From Breznakiella homolactica (GTDB lineage Bacteria > Spirochaetota > Spirochaetia > Treponematales > Breznakiellaceae): 64,000 nt of DNA. Below are positions 40,703-51,177 of the stretch, piece by piece (positions within the stretch are counted from its first letter, which is position 1; each line of letters opens with the position of its first letter). The position numbers and the translations under genes are program-made. The notes under the pieces were generated by a model that saw only the letters and a program-made list of their open reading frames with translations, was not told the DNA's origin and did no database searches. The DNA lies in the NCBI RefSeq assembly GCF_016616095.2, contig NZ_CP067089.2:2294001-2358000 (forward strand), read 5' to 3'.

Positions 40703-41404
40703 ATGTCCATTCATATTGCAGCAAAAAGGGCGATATCGCCGAAGCGATTCTTCTTCCGGGAGACCCCTGCGGGCAAAGTTCATCGCGGAGAATTTTCTGG
40801 AAAATCCGGTCCAGTACAACGATGTCCGGAACATTCTGGGCTATACCGGAACCTATAAAGGTAAAAAGTATCGGTCCAGGGAACGGGCATGGGGATTCCG
40901 TCAATTTCAATCTATGTGAATGAACTGTTCAGGGAATACGACGTAAAACGGGCTATCAGAATCGGGACCGCCGGAACCATCCAGAAGGATGTGAAGGTCC
41001 GGGACATGGTCCTGGCCATGTCCGCGTGCACCGATTCCGGGGCGAACAACATACGCTTCGGCGGGAGGAGCTTCGCCCCCACGGCGACCTTCAGCCTGCT
41101 GAAAAAAGCCTACGAAGTGGCGGTCCAGAAGGGCTGGGATCCCAAGGTCGGCAGCGTCGTTTCGTCGGACATGTTCTATACCGAAGATCCCGAGGAATGG
41201 AAAATGTGGGCCAAATACGGAGTTCTCGGCCTGGAAATGGAAGCCGCCGAACTGTACACCCTGGCGGCGAAATACGGCCGGGAATGCCTCGCGATCCTGA
41301 CCATCTCGGATTCCATGATAAGCCACGAAGTAACCACCGCCGAAGAGCGCCAGACTACCTTCACCCAGATGATGGAAGTAGCCCTGGAAACGGCGATCTC
41401 GTAG
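40703..41404 (+). CDS. deoD: Purine-nucleoside phosphorylase DeoD (three one-base deletions)
   Basis: Phosphorolyses purine nucleosides to base and (deoxy)ribose-1-phosphate; cytoplasmic hexamer. The ATG at 40703 has GAGGTGG upstream. Joined product: '[33 protein letters not shown]' then '[32 protein letters not shown]'. From about 40889 the frame is open to the stop with '[10 protein letters not shown]', '[17 protein letters not shown]' (nucleoside site Glu) and 'LTISDS' (catalytic Asp). Restoring single bases at about 40731, 40774 and 40869 gives exactly 234 residues, the family length. Confidence 0.93.
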
Positions 41405-41493
41405 GAGTTCCTATGGAGGGGTCCGGCCCCTCCGCGGAAGCCGTCCCGGGAACTATTCCAGAGCCGGCTGTGTAATTAAAAAAGGAAAAAGAC

Positions 41494-42653
41494 ATGGTAA
41501 AAAATCCCCAGTACATACTTCTTGTGGACGATGAGGAAAATATTCTCAAGTCCCTGCGCAGGGAGCTGGCCGATTGGGCAACGGAAAAAGGGGTCCAGAT
41601 TCTGACCGCCCGCTCCGGAGAGGAAGGCCTCGAGATTCTTCAGAAAAAGGGGAATTATACCCAGCTTGTCATTTCGGATCTTAAGATGCCCAGGATGAAG
41701 GGGTCGGATTTTCTGCTCAAGGTCCATGAAAAATACCCCGGGATTATTTCCATCCTTCTTACGGGATACTCCGATACGCAGGAAATCATAAAAGCGGTAC
41801 AGGCCGGGATATTCAGCTTTATCCTGAAACCCTGGGACCGGAATTATCTGCTCCGGGAAATCGAAAAAGCCTATGAATACTGGGATTTGCGGCGCCGTAA
41901 TTCGGACTATATGATGATTATGGAGGATGAGCTCAAGTGGGCGGGGGAACTCCAGAAGGCCATGCTTAAACCGGTGCTGCCCCGTTCCGAGGGTATGGAA
42001 TTCCGTCTGAGCTACCATTCGGTTCCGGGACTGTACGTGAGCGGGGATTATTACGATGTAATTCCCCTTTCGGCGGGTAAATACCTCATCATGCTCGGGA
42101 TGTTTCCGGCCACGGCGTCCGGGCGGCCATGATTACCAGTATCCTCAAAGCCGTGATATACCCCGAATATGTACAGCTTGCCAAACCCGGGGAGTTTTCC
42201 CCCAGCGCCTTTCTGGGATGGCTCAATGAACGGATCAATTTTGAACTCCGGAAAACTTCGGGACTGCTGATCACGTTTTTCGCGGGGGTTATCAACGTAA
42301 AATCCGGATACATCGCCTATTCCAACGCGGGCCAGACTCATCCGTATATCCTCAGGCAGGACACGGCGATTGAGCTTCCCGTGTCAGGAACGAGCCTGGG
42401 ATTCTCCAATTCCGTTCTGTACAGCGAGCAGAGCGCCCCGATCCGGAAAAACGATGTGATCACCCTGTATTCCGACGGATTAACGGAAATAACCGGCCGG
42501 GGAATTCACGCCCAGATCACTCCCCAGGAGCTCTTCTCGGAAGTTCCCTACGGCCAGGATTACCACTCCCGGCTTTTGCAGAAGGCCCTGGAAAAAGCCG
42601 GTGCCCGGGAGTTCAGTGACGATGTAACCCTGCTGTCGGCCCGTATCGTGTAA
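41494..42653 (+). CDS. Response regulator with PP2C/SpoIIE-type phosphatase output (one-base deletion)
   Basis: 386 residues when one G is restored at about 42100. An N-terminal REC domain (about 5-125) has the acidic pocket 'LLVDDEEN', phospho-acceptor Asp62 in VISDLKMPRMKG and the Lys in 'FILKPWD'. The RsbU/SpoIIE-type Ser/Thr phosphatase follows (about 160-385) with 'SGDYYDVI', the restored GDVSGHG metal motif, 'ITFFAGVINVKSGYIAYSNAGQTHP' and 'LYSDGLTE'. The break falls inside GDVSGHG. It probably dephosphorylates an anti-sigma-factor antagonist. It lies 40 bp before the histidine kinase, its likely cognate partner. Confidence 0.92.
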
Positions 42654-42693
42654 GGCAGGGAAAAAATATTTTAAAAAAATGGGAAGGGATGGT

Positions 42694-44412
42694 ATGGAAC
42701 TTACGACAGCGGCCCCCGGACTGGAAACCGCGGCGGAACTCTGCGCCGCCTTCGGTAAAGACGACAGTGAATTCGCCGGCATAGCCCTGGCGGAAATTCT
42801 GAAGCGCCGGTTTAACGTTCCGGCGGCGGCGGCTTTCTACAAAACGCCCCTGGGATTCAGGTTTTTTCCCGCCGGAGGGCCGGAGCCTAAAACTCTGTAC
42901 CGCAGCGAGTGGATGGATGGGATTATCCGGCAGAGCGCGGGAAAAACCCTGACCGATTTCGGCCCCTGGGCCATGCCGGGCTACGGGCCGCCGGAAAAAT
43001 TCTGGATTACCCTCACCCTTAAGTTATCAAAAACAACCCCGGGTTATATCATCCTCGGCAGGTCATCAGAGCCGTGGCAAAGCCGGGCCGAACGGGATTC
43101 GCTGAAAAAAATAGGTGAGATCATCTCCCCCATCGCGCGGATGCGTATTGAAAAACGTTCCGCGGACGCGGAGAAAACGAAAAAGGAACTCCAGCTCACG
43201 AATGAACGGAACAGGCTCCAGGGATTGATCGACTCATCACCGGATCTGATCTACGCCGCCGATCCGAAGGACCATATCATCAACATAAACCGGGCGGGGA
43301 TGCAGCTTCTGGGCATTAAAAACCCCGGGGAGATAATCGGCAAAAAAGCCTCGGAATTTGCCTTTAACCCCGGAGACCGGGCGGTTCTCGCGAAAAAACT
43401 GCGGGAAGAAGGCTTCCTGCGGAACTACGCCATACGGCTCAAGGGAAAAAACGGCAGGCCGGTTTACTGCCTGGAATCGTCCACAGCGGTAACCGATGCC
43501 GGGGGAAAACTTATCGAATACCAGGGGATTATCAAGGATATTACCAGTTACGTCGCTATTGAGCAGGAACTGAAGGAAGCCAACCGAAGTCTGGCCCAGG
43601 CGAATGAAAATCTGAAGAAGACCCAGAGCCTCATGGTCCACCAGGAAAAACTGGCGTCCATAGGCCAGCTTGCCGCGGGTATCGCCCATGAGATAAACAA
43701 CCCCTTAAGTTTTCTGAAAAGCAATTACGGCGCCGCGGAAAATTACATTGCCCGGCTCAAAACGCTGGCGGGAACGGCTCCGGGCAGTCCGGACGGTGAC
43801 ACCAAATCCCGGGAAATGGACAGGATTTTCGGGGAGCTGGATGATATTTACCGTGAATCCGGCGACGGCTTTGACCGGATTATCAACATCATCCGGGACC
43901 TGGGGAGTTTTTCCCGTTCCAGTGAAACCGAGGACTTTTCGCAATACGATGTTAATGAGGGTATACGAAGCACCCTTGCGGTCGCCCGGAACGGAATAAA
44001 GGATATTGCCCGGGTAAAAACAAAATTGGGAAATGTCCCGATGATTCGGGCCCGGGGCGGCGAAATAAACCAGGTTATCCTTAATATCGTTATGAACGCC
44101 GTCCAGGCTATCGGTTCGGAGAAAAACGCGGAAAAAGGCTTGATTGAAATAAGCACCCAGGCGAACGGCCCCCAGGTACGGATAATCATCCGGGACAATG
44201 GCCCCGGAATTCCCCCGGCGGTGATTTCAAAAATATTCGATCCCTTTTTTACAACCAAAGATCCCGGAAAGGGTACGGGCCTTGGCCTGAGCATTTCCTA
44301 CCATATTATTGCCGAAAAACACCGCGGAAGTATTACGGTTCAGTCAAAAGAAGGAAAGGGTACCAGTTTTATTATTGACCTGCCGGTAAACGGCCCCCCT
44401 AAAACAGAATAA
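42694..44412 (+). CDS. Soluble PAS sensor histidine kinase
   Basis: 572 residues with no membrane segment. The first about 150 residues are a GAF-like region not clearly assigned; a PAS domain (about 170-290, '[16 protein letters not shown]' …) leads by a coiled-coil linker to HisKA with [17 protein letters not shown] (His332) and a C-terminal HATPase with '[14 protein letters not shown]', DNGPGIP and [11 protein letters not shown] use the ATG at 42694 because AAGGGATGG precedes it closely; the upstream ATG at 42679 lacks this. Downstream of the REC–PP2C gene, so the two likely form a two-component pair. Confidence 0.93.
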   Translation: MELTTAAPGLETAAELCAAFGKDDSEFAGIALAEILKRRFNVPAAAAFYKTPLGFRFFPAGGPEPKTLYRSEWMDGIIRQSAGKTLTDFGPWAMPGYGPPEKFWITLTLKLSKTTPGYIILGRSSEPWQSRAERDSLKKIGEIISPIARMRIEKRSADAEKTKKELQLTNERNRLQGLIDSSPDLIYAADPKDHIININRAGMQLLGIKNPGEIIGKKASEFAFNPGDRAVLAKKLREEGFLRNYAIRLKGKNGRPVYCLESSTAVTDAGGKLIEYQGIIKDITSYVAIEQELKEANRSLAQANENLKKTQSLMVHQEKLASIGQLAAGIAHEINNPLSFLKSNYGAAENYIARLKTLAGTAPGSPDGDTKSREMDRIFGELDDIYRESGDGFDRIINIIRDLGSFSRSSETEDFSQYDVNEGIRSTLAVARNGIKDIARVKTKLGNVPMIRARGGEINQVILNIVMNAVQAIGSEKNAEKGLIEISTQANGPQVRIIIRDNGPGIPPAVISKIFDPFFTTKDPGKGTGLGLSISYHIIAEKHRGSITVQSKEGKGTSFIIDLPVNGPPKTE

Positions 44413-44530
44413 AACCGGGATTTCCCAACGCGGCCGCGATAATACTGTAATAAAGATCCTCAATATAAACTCGACAAACCGGGAGATCTGATATACCATC
44501 GAAATTATCCCGCATAAATTGGAGTACGTT

Positions 44531-45520
44531 TTGCCGTACAGCATCCTGCAGAGGAGAACGTTTCCCCTATTGATTATGGCGGCTCTTTTATCCGCCGCTT
44601 CCTGTTCAAAGGAGAAAAGAAACCAATCCCCGGTCAGCGCGCCGGCGGTAAAAAACAGCTCCGGACTGACGCCGTCGGGTATCGTAACGATTCAAAACAC
44701 ACCGCTGTACCAATTTAATTCAGACTCGCGGAGAGGCGCTCCGCAGTGGGCTGCGGCGCTTGATTTCGGCGAAACCGTGGAGCTGGACGGTCCCTATAAT
44801 CCCAACAGCTACGATACTATTGATGAAGAAAGCATAAATCTCATTCCCGTCCGCCGGCCGGCGTCCGCAGACGGCGGTCCGGAGCTGCGGGGATGGATGA
44901 ACAGAAACCATTACGCTTCCGAAGATTCCAGGATCGCCGCGGTCATGGCGTCAGAAATCGTACTTGAATCCGGAAGCGGCAGCGTAACCATTACACGGGG
45001 ATATCCGGTGGTTGTCTATCCGGATACCGCGGACGGTTCGGCGGTGAATATTTATTCGGTGGAATTTGCCAGCAGCTTTGATAAAAAGCCGGTAAAAAAA
45101 ACAGACCTGTCCTTTAATCCCGATGATGTCGGCGTCGCGGTCAGCGTTGCCAGAGCCGCGGGGCAGCGGAACGCCGATAAAGCCAGGGCTATTCTCGAAG
45201 AAGCAGAAAAACAATATCCGGCCAGCGCGCTCGTTCCGGTGATACGCCGGCGCCTGGAACCGCAGCAGGACGCGCCGGCGGAACGTTCCCTTGAGCCGCT
45301 GATGGGAATTTTTTCCGTAGGAAACATGGCCGCGGCGGTATATGAACAGCCGGAAAAAACCGCGGCGATCCTGGGCTACATCGAGGAATTCGAGGATGTC
45401 ACCGTAACGGCCCGGACGAAAACCGCGGAACAGGCTGATTCGGGAAGCGTCAGATGGTATTACAGTACCCATCCTCTGGAAGGGTGGATTTTCGGAACGG
45501 ATCTTGAGGGGGCTGATTAA
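44531..45520 (+). CDS. SH3-like lipoprotein upstream of the macroglobulin gene
   Basis: 329 residues from a TTG start at 44531 (GGAG six bases upstream). A signal with lipobox SAASC (Cys about 25) makes it a lipoprotein. Two SH3-like segments are apparent, one after the signal (about 45-125, ending 'LRGWMNRNHYA') and one at the C-terminus (about 255-325, ending 'HPLEGWIFGTDLEG'). The middle contains 'ARAILEEAEKQYPASALVPVI'. Its stop overlaps the macroglobulin start (TAATG), implying coupling. It is similar in plan to the lipoprotein at 53624-54664. Confidence 0.82.
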   Translation: MPYSILQRRTFPLLIMAALLSAASCSKEKRNQSPVSAPAVKNSSGLTPSGIVTIQNTPLYQFNSDSRRGAPQWAAALDFGETVELDGPYNPNSYDTIDEESINLIPVRRPASADGGPELRGWMNRNHYASEDSRIAAVMASEIVLESGSGSVTITRGYPVVVYPDTADGSAVNIYSVEFASSFDKKPVKKTDLSFNPDDVGVAVSVARAAGQRNADKARAILEEAEKQYPASALVPVIRRRLEPQQDAPAERSLEPLMGIFSVGNMAAAVYEQPEKTAAILGYIEEFEDVTVTARTKTAEQADSGSVRWYYSTHPLEGWIFGTDLEGAD

Positions 45521-48500
45521 TGAAACGGAATTTGCACAGAATGAATATTCAGAGAATTGTGATGACAGCAGTACTCTGTGTCGGAACCGCGGCGGCCCTC
45601 TGGTCCCAGAACGAACCCTCCGGAGGGGATGAACCCCTGAGGGTCGGAGAAGCGGCGATTCTGTACCAGGAAGCGCCAGAAGCGCCCGCACGGCGCCATC
45701 AGGGCGAACAGTACCTGCGGGCCGCGATCATTCCCATGAGCACCCCCGACGCTCCGGTACGGATACGGTTTGAAAAAGGGGTGGACCTTTCCAAGGTACG
45801 GAATTCCTCGGATTTATCCCTGAGAATTTCCTTCCCCTACAGCGGCAGATCTGTTTCGGGAAAATGGGAATGGAAGGATTCCCAGGAAGTACACTTCGTC
45901 TTTAACCAGCCGCCGTCGGTAGGAACCTATGTTTCGGTAACCGTCAGCGGGAGGGTCACCCTGCAGTCCGGCAATACCAGTCTTCCGGTATACTCCTCCC
46001 TTGAGTTTGTCGTGGAAAATTTCATGATGGGAACAAAGACGAATTCCCGTCCCGTGGTTCCCGGAAAACCTGCGTTTGTGGCGGTGCTCAACTCCGGAAC
46101 CGGAAGAGTGGGAAACGGCCCGCTCCATCTGCTGTACGATCAGCCCGTTAACCACCGGGATCTCGCGGCCATGATTGAGGCAAGTTCGGGGACGGAAATG
46201 ATTCCGGTGGAGGTATATAAACCGGATACCATCTTTTTCGATCCCGAGGGCCGGTATGAAACGAGCCACGTAGTGGCCATCCGTTTTTCCGAGCTTCCCC
46301 CGGACAGGGCAACGGTGAAACTGAAATACCCGCTGGAAGCGGTTTCCGGCACGGAAAGTTTCGCGGAAGCTTCGTATACGGTTTTTACGGATTTCCGGTG
46401 GTCCGGCTGGGATTTTGAACGGCTCCAGCGGGGAACCGCGGCCCGGCTGTCAAACGAATGGGAACTTTACTTCAATTCACCCATCGATCCTGTTTTATTC
46501 GAAGAATCCTTTTCCATCAGCCCAGCCCCGAATTACCTGACGCTGCGGTATTACGACAGAAGCGTTTATATCCGGGCGGACTTTGACATAGGCAGGACCT
46601 ATTCCATGGAACTGTCCCCGGATTTTATCGATGCCCTCGGGAACAGGCTGCAGAATCCCATTTCCTTTGCCTTCAAAAGCCAGGATTTAACGCCCATCTT
46701 TGAGGTGCCCGTTACGCCCCTGGTCCTGGAAACCGGAACAAACCGGCTGCCGGTTAAATACAGAAATCTCAGGGATATTACGATCCGTACGTATACGTTT
46801 GACGGGGTCGGCAATTTTATCCGGAGCCTCGCGGCTAATGATCCGTACGCGGGAAATGTACGTTCCTCGCCGGGAGATTCGATTTCCGTGCGGCCGGAAC
46901 AGAATACCATCAATCAGTTTTATCAGGCAGATTTTGGTATCGGTACCGAACCCGGTCTGAAACGTCTGGACATACAGGCCGCCGGGCGGGGAACGGAAGC
47001 GGAACCGCAGTATTCAAAATCCATCCTCCTTCAGTCCACCAATATCGGGATAAGCGCAAAGGTATCCGACGGAGCGGTCTTTGTATGGGCTACCCGGATG
47101 AGCAATACCCTTCCCATTAACGGGGCAAAGGTACGGCTGTTTTCCGCTTCGGCACAGCAGCTCGGTGAGGCTGTCACCGACGCCAGGGGCATTGCCCAGA
47201 TAAAATCATCCCACGCCATTGGCACCGGCCTGGAGGCCCCGCTTTTTGTGTCCGTAGAATCCGGCGCCGATACGGCGGTCTGCCGTCTTATCAACAGTGA
47301 AATGTCCAGTCCCTGGCAGTTTAATATTCCCGGGGCCGTCAAAGGGGTAAATCCTCTGGGGGCCGCGGTATTTACCGAACGCGGTGTATACCGGCCGGGA
47401 GAATCGGTATACGTAAAAGCTTTCATCCGGGACCTGCCGGAGTACGAAGGTCTTTCCAGCGTGAACCTCAGCATCCGGGATTCCCGGGGCCGGGAAGTGT
47501 ATTCCACCAACCGGGGCCTCGACGCGTACCGGGGATCGGCCTGGGAATACCGAATTCCCGCCGACGCTCCGGTAGGGGAATATTCCGCCGCCGTCAGCCT
47601 GGGAATGTTCACCACCTATATATCATTTAATGTAGAGGAATACCGGGTACCGTCATTTTTTGTCACCCTCGGCAGTCCCACCCAGAACTGGGTAATGGGC
47701 AGTACCGTAGTGATGCACGCGGCGGCGGAATACTTCAGAGGCGGCGCCCTGGGAAACAAAGCCGTGTCCTGGTCCGTGTACCGCCAGCCGGAAACGTTTA
47801 CGGTCTCCCGGTTTCCGGGTTATGTATTTACCCTCGAGCGGGACCCGAATATGGCCGGAACAGTGTATGACGGCGGCGGCCGTCTCAGCCCGGAGGGAAG
47901 CGCCAGTATTCTGTTCACGCCTACGCACCCTGATTCATACGGCCCCATGCGCTATATCGTGCAGGCTTCGGTTACCGACGATGACCGCCAGACCTACGCC
48001 GGCAGGGTTTCCCAGATCGTCCACGCGACGGAATTGTATGTGGGGCTGCAGCCTCCTGCTAAACAGATATACCGTTCCGGTGAGCCTGTGGAATTTCCCT
48101 TTGTCGTAACCGATACCCAGGGCAACATACTGCCCGGCCGGGAAGTGAAGGTATTTGTGGACGTGCTGCGGTACAACCAGAATACCATGCTTGATGAAGC
48201 CGGCAGAACGGCGACTTATAACCGCCAGGTTATTTCAACCCATCCTGCCGGTTCCGTCGTATCCGGAACTATTCCGAAACAGTTTTCGGTTACCAGAAGT
48301 GGCGCCGGGTATTACCGGCTGCGGATGGAATGCAAAGACGGAAACGGGAGAACCGCGTCAACGGCGTTTATTTTTACCGTGACCGGTGACGGGACCGTTG
48401 CGTGGCCCCGGTACGACCGGGAGCGGATCGACCTGATCCTCGACAAGGAAACGTATAAAGCGGGCGACCAGGCGACGGTCGTTGTAAAATCACCCTTTGA

Positions 48501-51177
48501 AACCGCCAGAGGTCTGCTGACCGTCGAGGTTAACGGTGTGCTTGACGCGTACCCCTTCACCATCGATAAAAACACTCCCGCCATAACATTCCCGGTTAAG
48601 GCTTCCTATGTGCCCAACGCGTACGTATCGGTGATTCTGGTCCGCGGCAGGGTCCATTACGCCAAGGACGCCACGGGTTTTGAGACCGGCGCGCCGGCGT
48701 ACCGGATCGGGTATTCCCGGTTTGAGGTTGAACCGGAAGCCCAGCGCCTGGCGATGAGCATAAACAACACACCCATCAGCGCGGGACCGGGAGAAAATGT
48801 TTCCGTCACCTTTAACGTACGGACACCTTCTGGAGGTCCGAGCGACGCGAGCGCCGCGGTAATGGTGGTGGATGAAGCGGTGCTTGGCCTCACGGGATTC
48901 AGAACCCCGGATCCGGTGAAACTGGCGTATTCATTCAGGGCACTTTCCATGCGGAACGCCTCGAACCTTCTGGACCTGCCCCACTCCCGGCGGTCCCGCT
49001 TTGAGGCGCTCTTTCCCGCCGGCGATTCCGACGACCCCGCCATGCTGTCATATTCCGATGATATACTCAGACGGCTGTTTAAAAGTACCGCCTTTTACGC
49101 GCCCGCCGTACGGGTCGGTCCCGAAGGCAGGGGAACATTCTCGTTCACCCTTCCGGATAACCTGACCACCTACCGTATTATGGTAGTGGCGGTCAACAAA
49201 AACGGCCAGATGGGTTCCGCCCAGGGAGTTCTGGAAACGAGGAAGGATCTGGTAATTGAACCGGTGCTTCCGCGGTTTGTCTATGAGGAAGACAGCTTTA
49301 CCATCCAGGCCAGGGTCTTCAACAGAACAGACACCGATGGGGATGCCACGGTACGGGCGGCCTTCCGGGGTGTGAATATCACGGGATCTGCCGCGCCGGT
49401 AAGGATCAGGGTTCGGAAGAAGGATTCCGCCATGGCGTCCTACAGCGCACGGGTCATTCCCGGGGAGAAAAACATCCGGGTCCAGCTTTCGGCGGCCATG
49501 GGTGCCCTCAGCGACGGATCGGAATACGACATTCCGGTTAGGGTAAGGGGCAACAAGCAGCAGACCCTGGTCAACATGGTCGCGAACGGAAGGGAGGAAC
49601 TGACCCTGAACCTTCCTGCCCAGAGGACGCCGGGAACCATAGAAATATCCGTATCGGGAACGCCCCTGAGCGAACTGAGGGACGCCATAGACTACCTCAT
49701 GGAGTATCCCCACGGATGCATCGAGCAGACCACCAGCGGCACCTATCCCCTGGTGGTGCTTGAGGATCTTCTGCCGTCCATCGGCGTCAAGGCGAGTTCC
49801 CAGGAAATCAGGAAATTCGCTGAAGCCGGTGTAGCGAGGATACTGACCTTCCGCACAAGCTCCGGGGGCCTGGCATTCTGGCCCGGCGGAACCGAACCCC
49901 ACGCCTTCGGCACGGCCTTCGGCCTTGCGGCCCTTATCGAGGCCCAGAAACGGGGATACACGGTACCGGATGAGGATCTTAAAATTATGGCCGATTACCT
50001 GGAAGGAATAATCGGCAAAGTGACCATAGGCAAAGAGATGCGGTCCCAGGGAGACGCGGATGCCGACTCTTTGGCGTTCTTTGCCATGACTCTGGGACGC
50101 ATGGGCCGGCCCCAGGCCCGGCTCATTGCCGATCTCTGGGCGGCCAGGCAGAATCTGACCGCCTTCGGGTTATCGTTCCTTGCCGTCTCGGTGAAGGAAG
50201 CGAATATCACGTCAATTCCGGTGGGTGAAATCCTTGCCGCGCTGGAGAAAGAGACGGTCCAGACCGGAACATCGGCGACGTTCCCGGGAAGCATCAGCGG
50301 CGGCTGGTCTTTCGACTCGCCGACGAGATCCAACGCGGTCGCCCTCATGGCATACGCCATCGCGGACCCGGCCAATCCGATGACCCAAAAACTGCTCAGG
50401 GGACTGCTCGATAAGCGGAGAAGCGGACTCTGGGGCACGACCCAGGGCAATGTGTTCGGTATTATGAGCGTGTATTACCTTGTATCCGGACCAGGATCAA
50501 GCTCAGGAACGGAAGCCGATGATTTCTCGGTAGCCATTGACGGCAAACAGTACCCCGCTTCGGCTTTCACTTCGGCAAGGAATTCCGCAAGCCGTATCCT
50601 GACAATCCGGGAAGCCGATCTGGGATCCCGGGCGAACAGCCGGAGCATCGTCTTCAGCGGTCCGTCATCAACAGCCTATTACCTCAGCGCCCGGTCCGTT
50701 TACGATATGCCCATAAATACGGAATTCCTCAATCCAAAGGAATCGGGTATCCGGTTTACCAGAAGCTTCGAAACCCTCGCGGGGGCGGCGCTGGGTACAG
50801 AAATCCCCCTGGGATCCGTTGTGCGGGTGCGGCTTCGGGTGAGCACCAAGGCAAACCTGAACTACGTGGCCATTGACGATCTGCTTCCGGCGGGGTTTGA
50901 GGCGCTCAACACGGTCCTGCTCACCACCGAAGCCATCAGCGACGAAGGTGAGTCCGCGGCGGCAAAGCAATCAAAGCCTTACATCAGCTACCAGGAATTC
51001 AGGGATCACCGGGTTGCCTTCTATGCCAATGAGCTGCCGGCCCGGGACCATGAATTCGTGTATTACGTCAGAGCCACAACACCGGGGACGTTCTTCCTGC
51101 CGATCAGCCTGGCGGAAGCCATGTACGATCCGGATACCTACGGTACCACCGGCGGAGGCCAGATTACGATCAAGTGA
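45520..51177 (+). CDS. Bacterial alpha-2-macroglobulin, thioester type
   Basis: An exported 1885-residue protease trap of the periplasm, the largest gene here. After a signal peptide (about 1-30) come repeated macroglobulin domains; 'AAVFTERGVYRPGESVYVKAFIRDL' (about 605-630) marks the bait-region side. The thioester motif CIEQ is at residues 1400-1403, followed by the alpha-helical thioester domain ('AFGTAFGLAALIEAQKRGY') and the receptor-like domain, so covalent trapping is expected. No lipobox is evident at the N-terminus, unlike the lipid-anchored E. coli protein. It overlaps pbpC by 4 bp, the classical macroglobulin–PBP1C pairing, in which proteases are trapped while PBP1C repairs peptidoglycan. 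Confidence 0.94.
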   Translation: MKRNLHRMNIQRIVMTAVLCVGTAAALWSQNEPSGGDEPLRVGEAAILYQEAPEAPARRHQGEQYLRAAIIPMSTPDAPVRIRFEKGVDLSKVRNSSDLSLRISFPYSGRSVSGKWEWKDSQEVHFVFNQPPSVGTYVSVTVSGRVTLQSGNTSLPVYSSLEFVVENFMMGTKTNSRPVVPGKPAFVAVLNSGTGRVGNGPLHLLYDQPVNHRDLAAMIEASSGTEMIPVEVYKPDTIFFDPEGRYETSHVVAIRFSELPPDRATVKLKYPLEAVSGTESFAEASYTVFTDFRWSGWDFERLQRGTAARLSNEWELYFNSPIDPVLFEESFSISPAPNYLTLRYYDRSVYIRADFDIGRTYSMELSPDFIDALGNRLQNPISFAFKSQDLTPIFEVPVTPLVLETGTNRLPVKYRNLRDITIRTYTFDGVGNFIRSLAANDPYAGNVRSSPGDSISVRPEQNTINQFYQADFGIGTEPGLKRLDIQAAGRGTEAEPQYSKSILLQSTNIGISAKVSDGAVFVWATRMSNTLPINGAKVRLFSASAQQLGEAVTDARGIAQIKSSHAIGTGLEAPLFVSVESGADTAVCRLINSEMSSPWQFNIPGAVKGVNPLGAAVFTERGVYRPGESVYVKAFIRDLPEYEGLSSVNLSIRDSRGREVYSTNRGLDAYRGSAWEYRIPADAPVGEYSAAVSLGMFTTYISFNVEEYRVPSFFVTLGSPTQNWVMGSTVVMHAAAEYFRGGALGNKAVSWSVYRQPETFTVSRFPGYVFTLERDPNMAGTVYDGGGRLSPEGSASILFTPTHPDSYGPMRYIVQASVTDDDRQTYAGRVSQIVHATELYVGLQPPAKQIYRSGEPVEFPFVVTDTQGNILPGREVKVFVDVLRYNQNTMLDEAGRTATYNRQVISTHPAGSVVSGTIPKQFSVTRSGAGYYRLRMECKDGNGRTASTAFIFTVTGDGTVAWPRYDRERIDLILDKETYKAGDQATVVVKSPFETARGLLTVEVNGVLDAYPFTIDKNTPAITFPVKASYVPNAYVSVILVRGRVHYAKDATGFETGAPAYRIGYSRFEVEPEAQRLAMSINNTPISAGPGENVSVTFNVRTPSGGPSDASAAVMVVDEAVLGLTGFRTPDPVKLAYSFRALSMRNASNLLDLPHSRRSRFEALFPAGDSDDPAMLSYSDDILRRLFKSTAFYAPAVRVGPEGRGTFSFTLPDNLTTYRIMVVAVNKNGQMGSAQGVLETRKDLVIEPVLPRFVYEEDSFTIQARVFNRTDTDGDATVRAAFRGVNITGSAAPVRIRVRKKDSAMASYSARVIPGEKNIRVQLSAAMGALSDGSEYDIPVRVRGNKQQTLVNMVANGREELTLNLPAQRTPGTIEISVSGTPLSELRDAIDYLMEYPHGCIEQTTSGTYPLVVLEDLLPSIGVKASSQEIRKFAEAGVARILTFRTSSGGLAFWPGGTEPHAFGTAFGLAALIEAQKRGYTVPDEDLKIMADYLEGIIGKVTIGKEMRSQGDADADSLAFFAMTLGRMGRPQARLIADLWAARQNLTAFGLSFLAVSVKEANITSIPVGEILAALEKETVQTGTSATFPGSISGGWSFDSPTRSNAVALMAYAIADPANPMTQKLLRGLLDKRRSGLWGTTQGNVFGIMSVYYLVSGPGSSSGTEADDFSVAIDGKQYPASAFTSARNSASRILTIREADLGSRANSRSIVFSGPSSTAYYLSARSVYDMPINTEFLNPKESGIRFTRSFETLAGAALGTEIPLGSVVRVRLRVSTKANLNYVAIDDLLPAGFEALNTVLLTTEAISDEGESAAAKQSKPYISYQEFRDHRVAFYANELPARDHEFVYYVRATTPGTFFLPISLAEAMYDPDTYGTTGGGQITIK

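Noticed and set aside
41412-41436. GC-rich hairpin after deoD (GGAGGGG…CCCCTCC) as a terminator
   Set aside because: No T-run follows on the plus strand; at most a weak 3' structure.
39278-42653. Programmed frameshifting in the MFS, deoD and REC–PP2C genes
   Set aside because: Breaks are many, vary in position, occur at plain homopolymers and also hit conserved essential genes next door; sequence error is simpler.
49048-49902. A 284-codon frame antisense to the macroglobulin gene
   Set aside because: Low-complexity Gly/Arg/Pro composition and full overlap with the macroglobulin thioester region.
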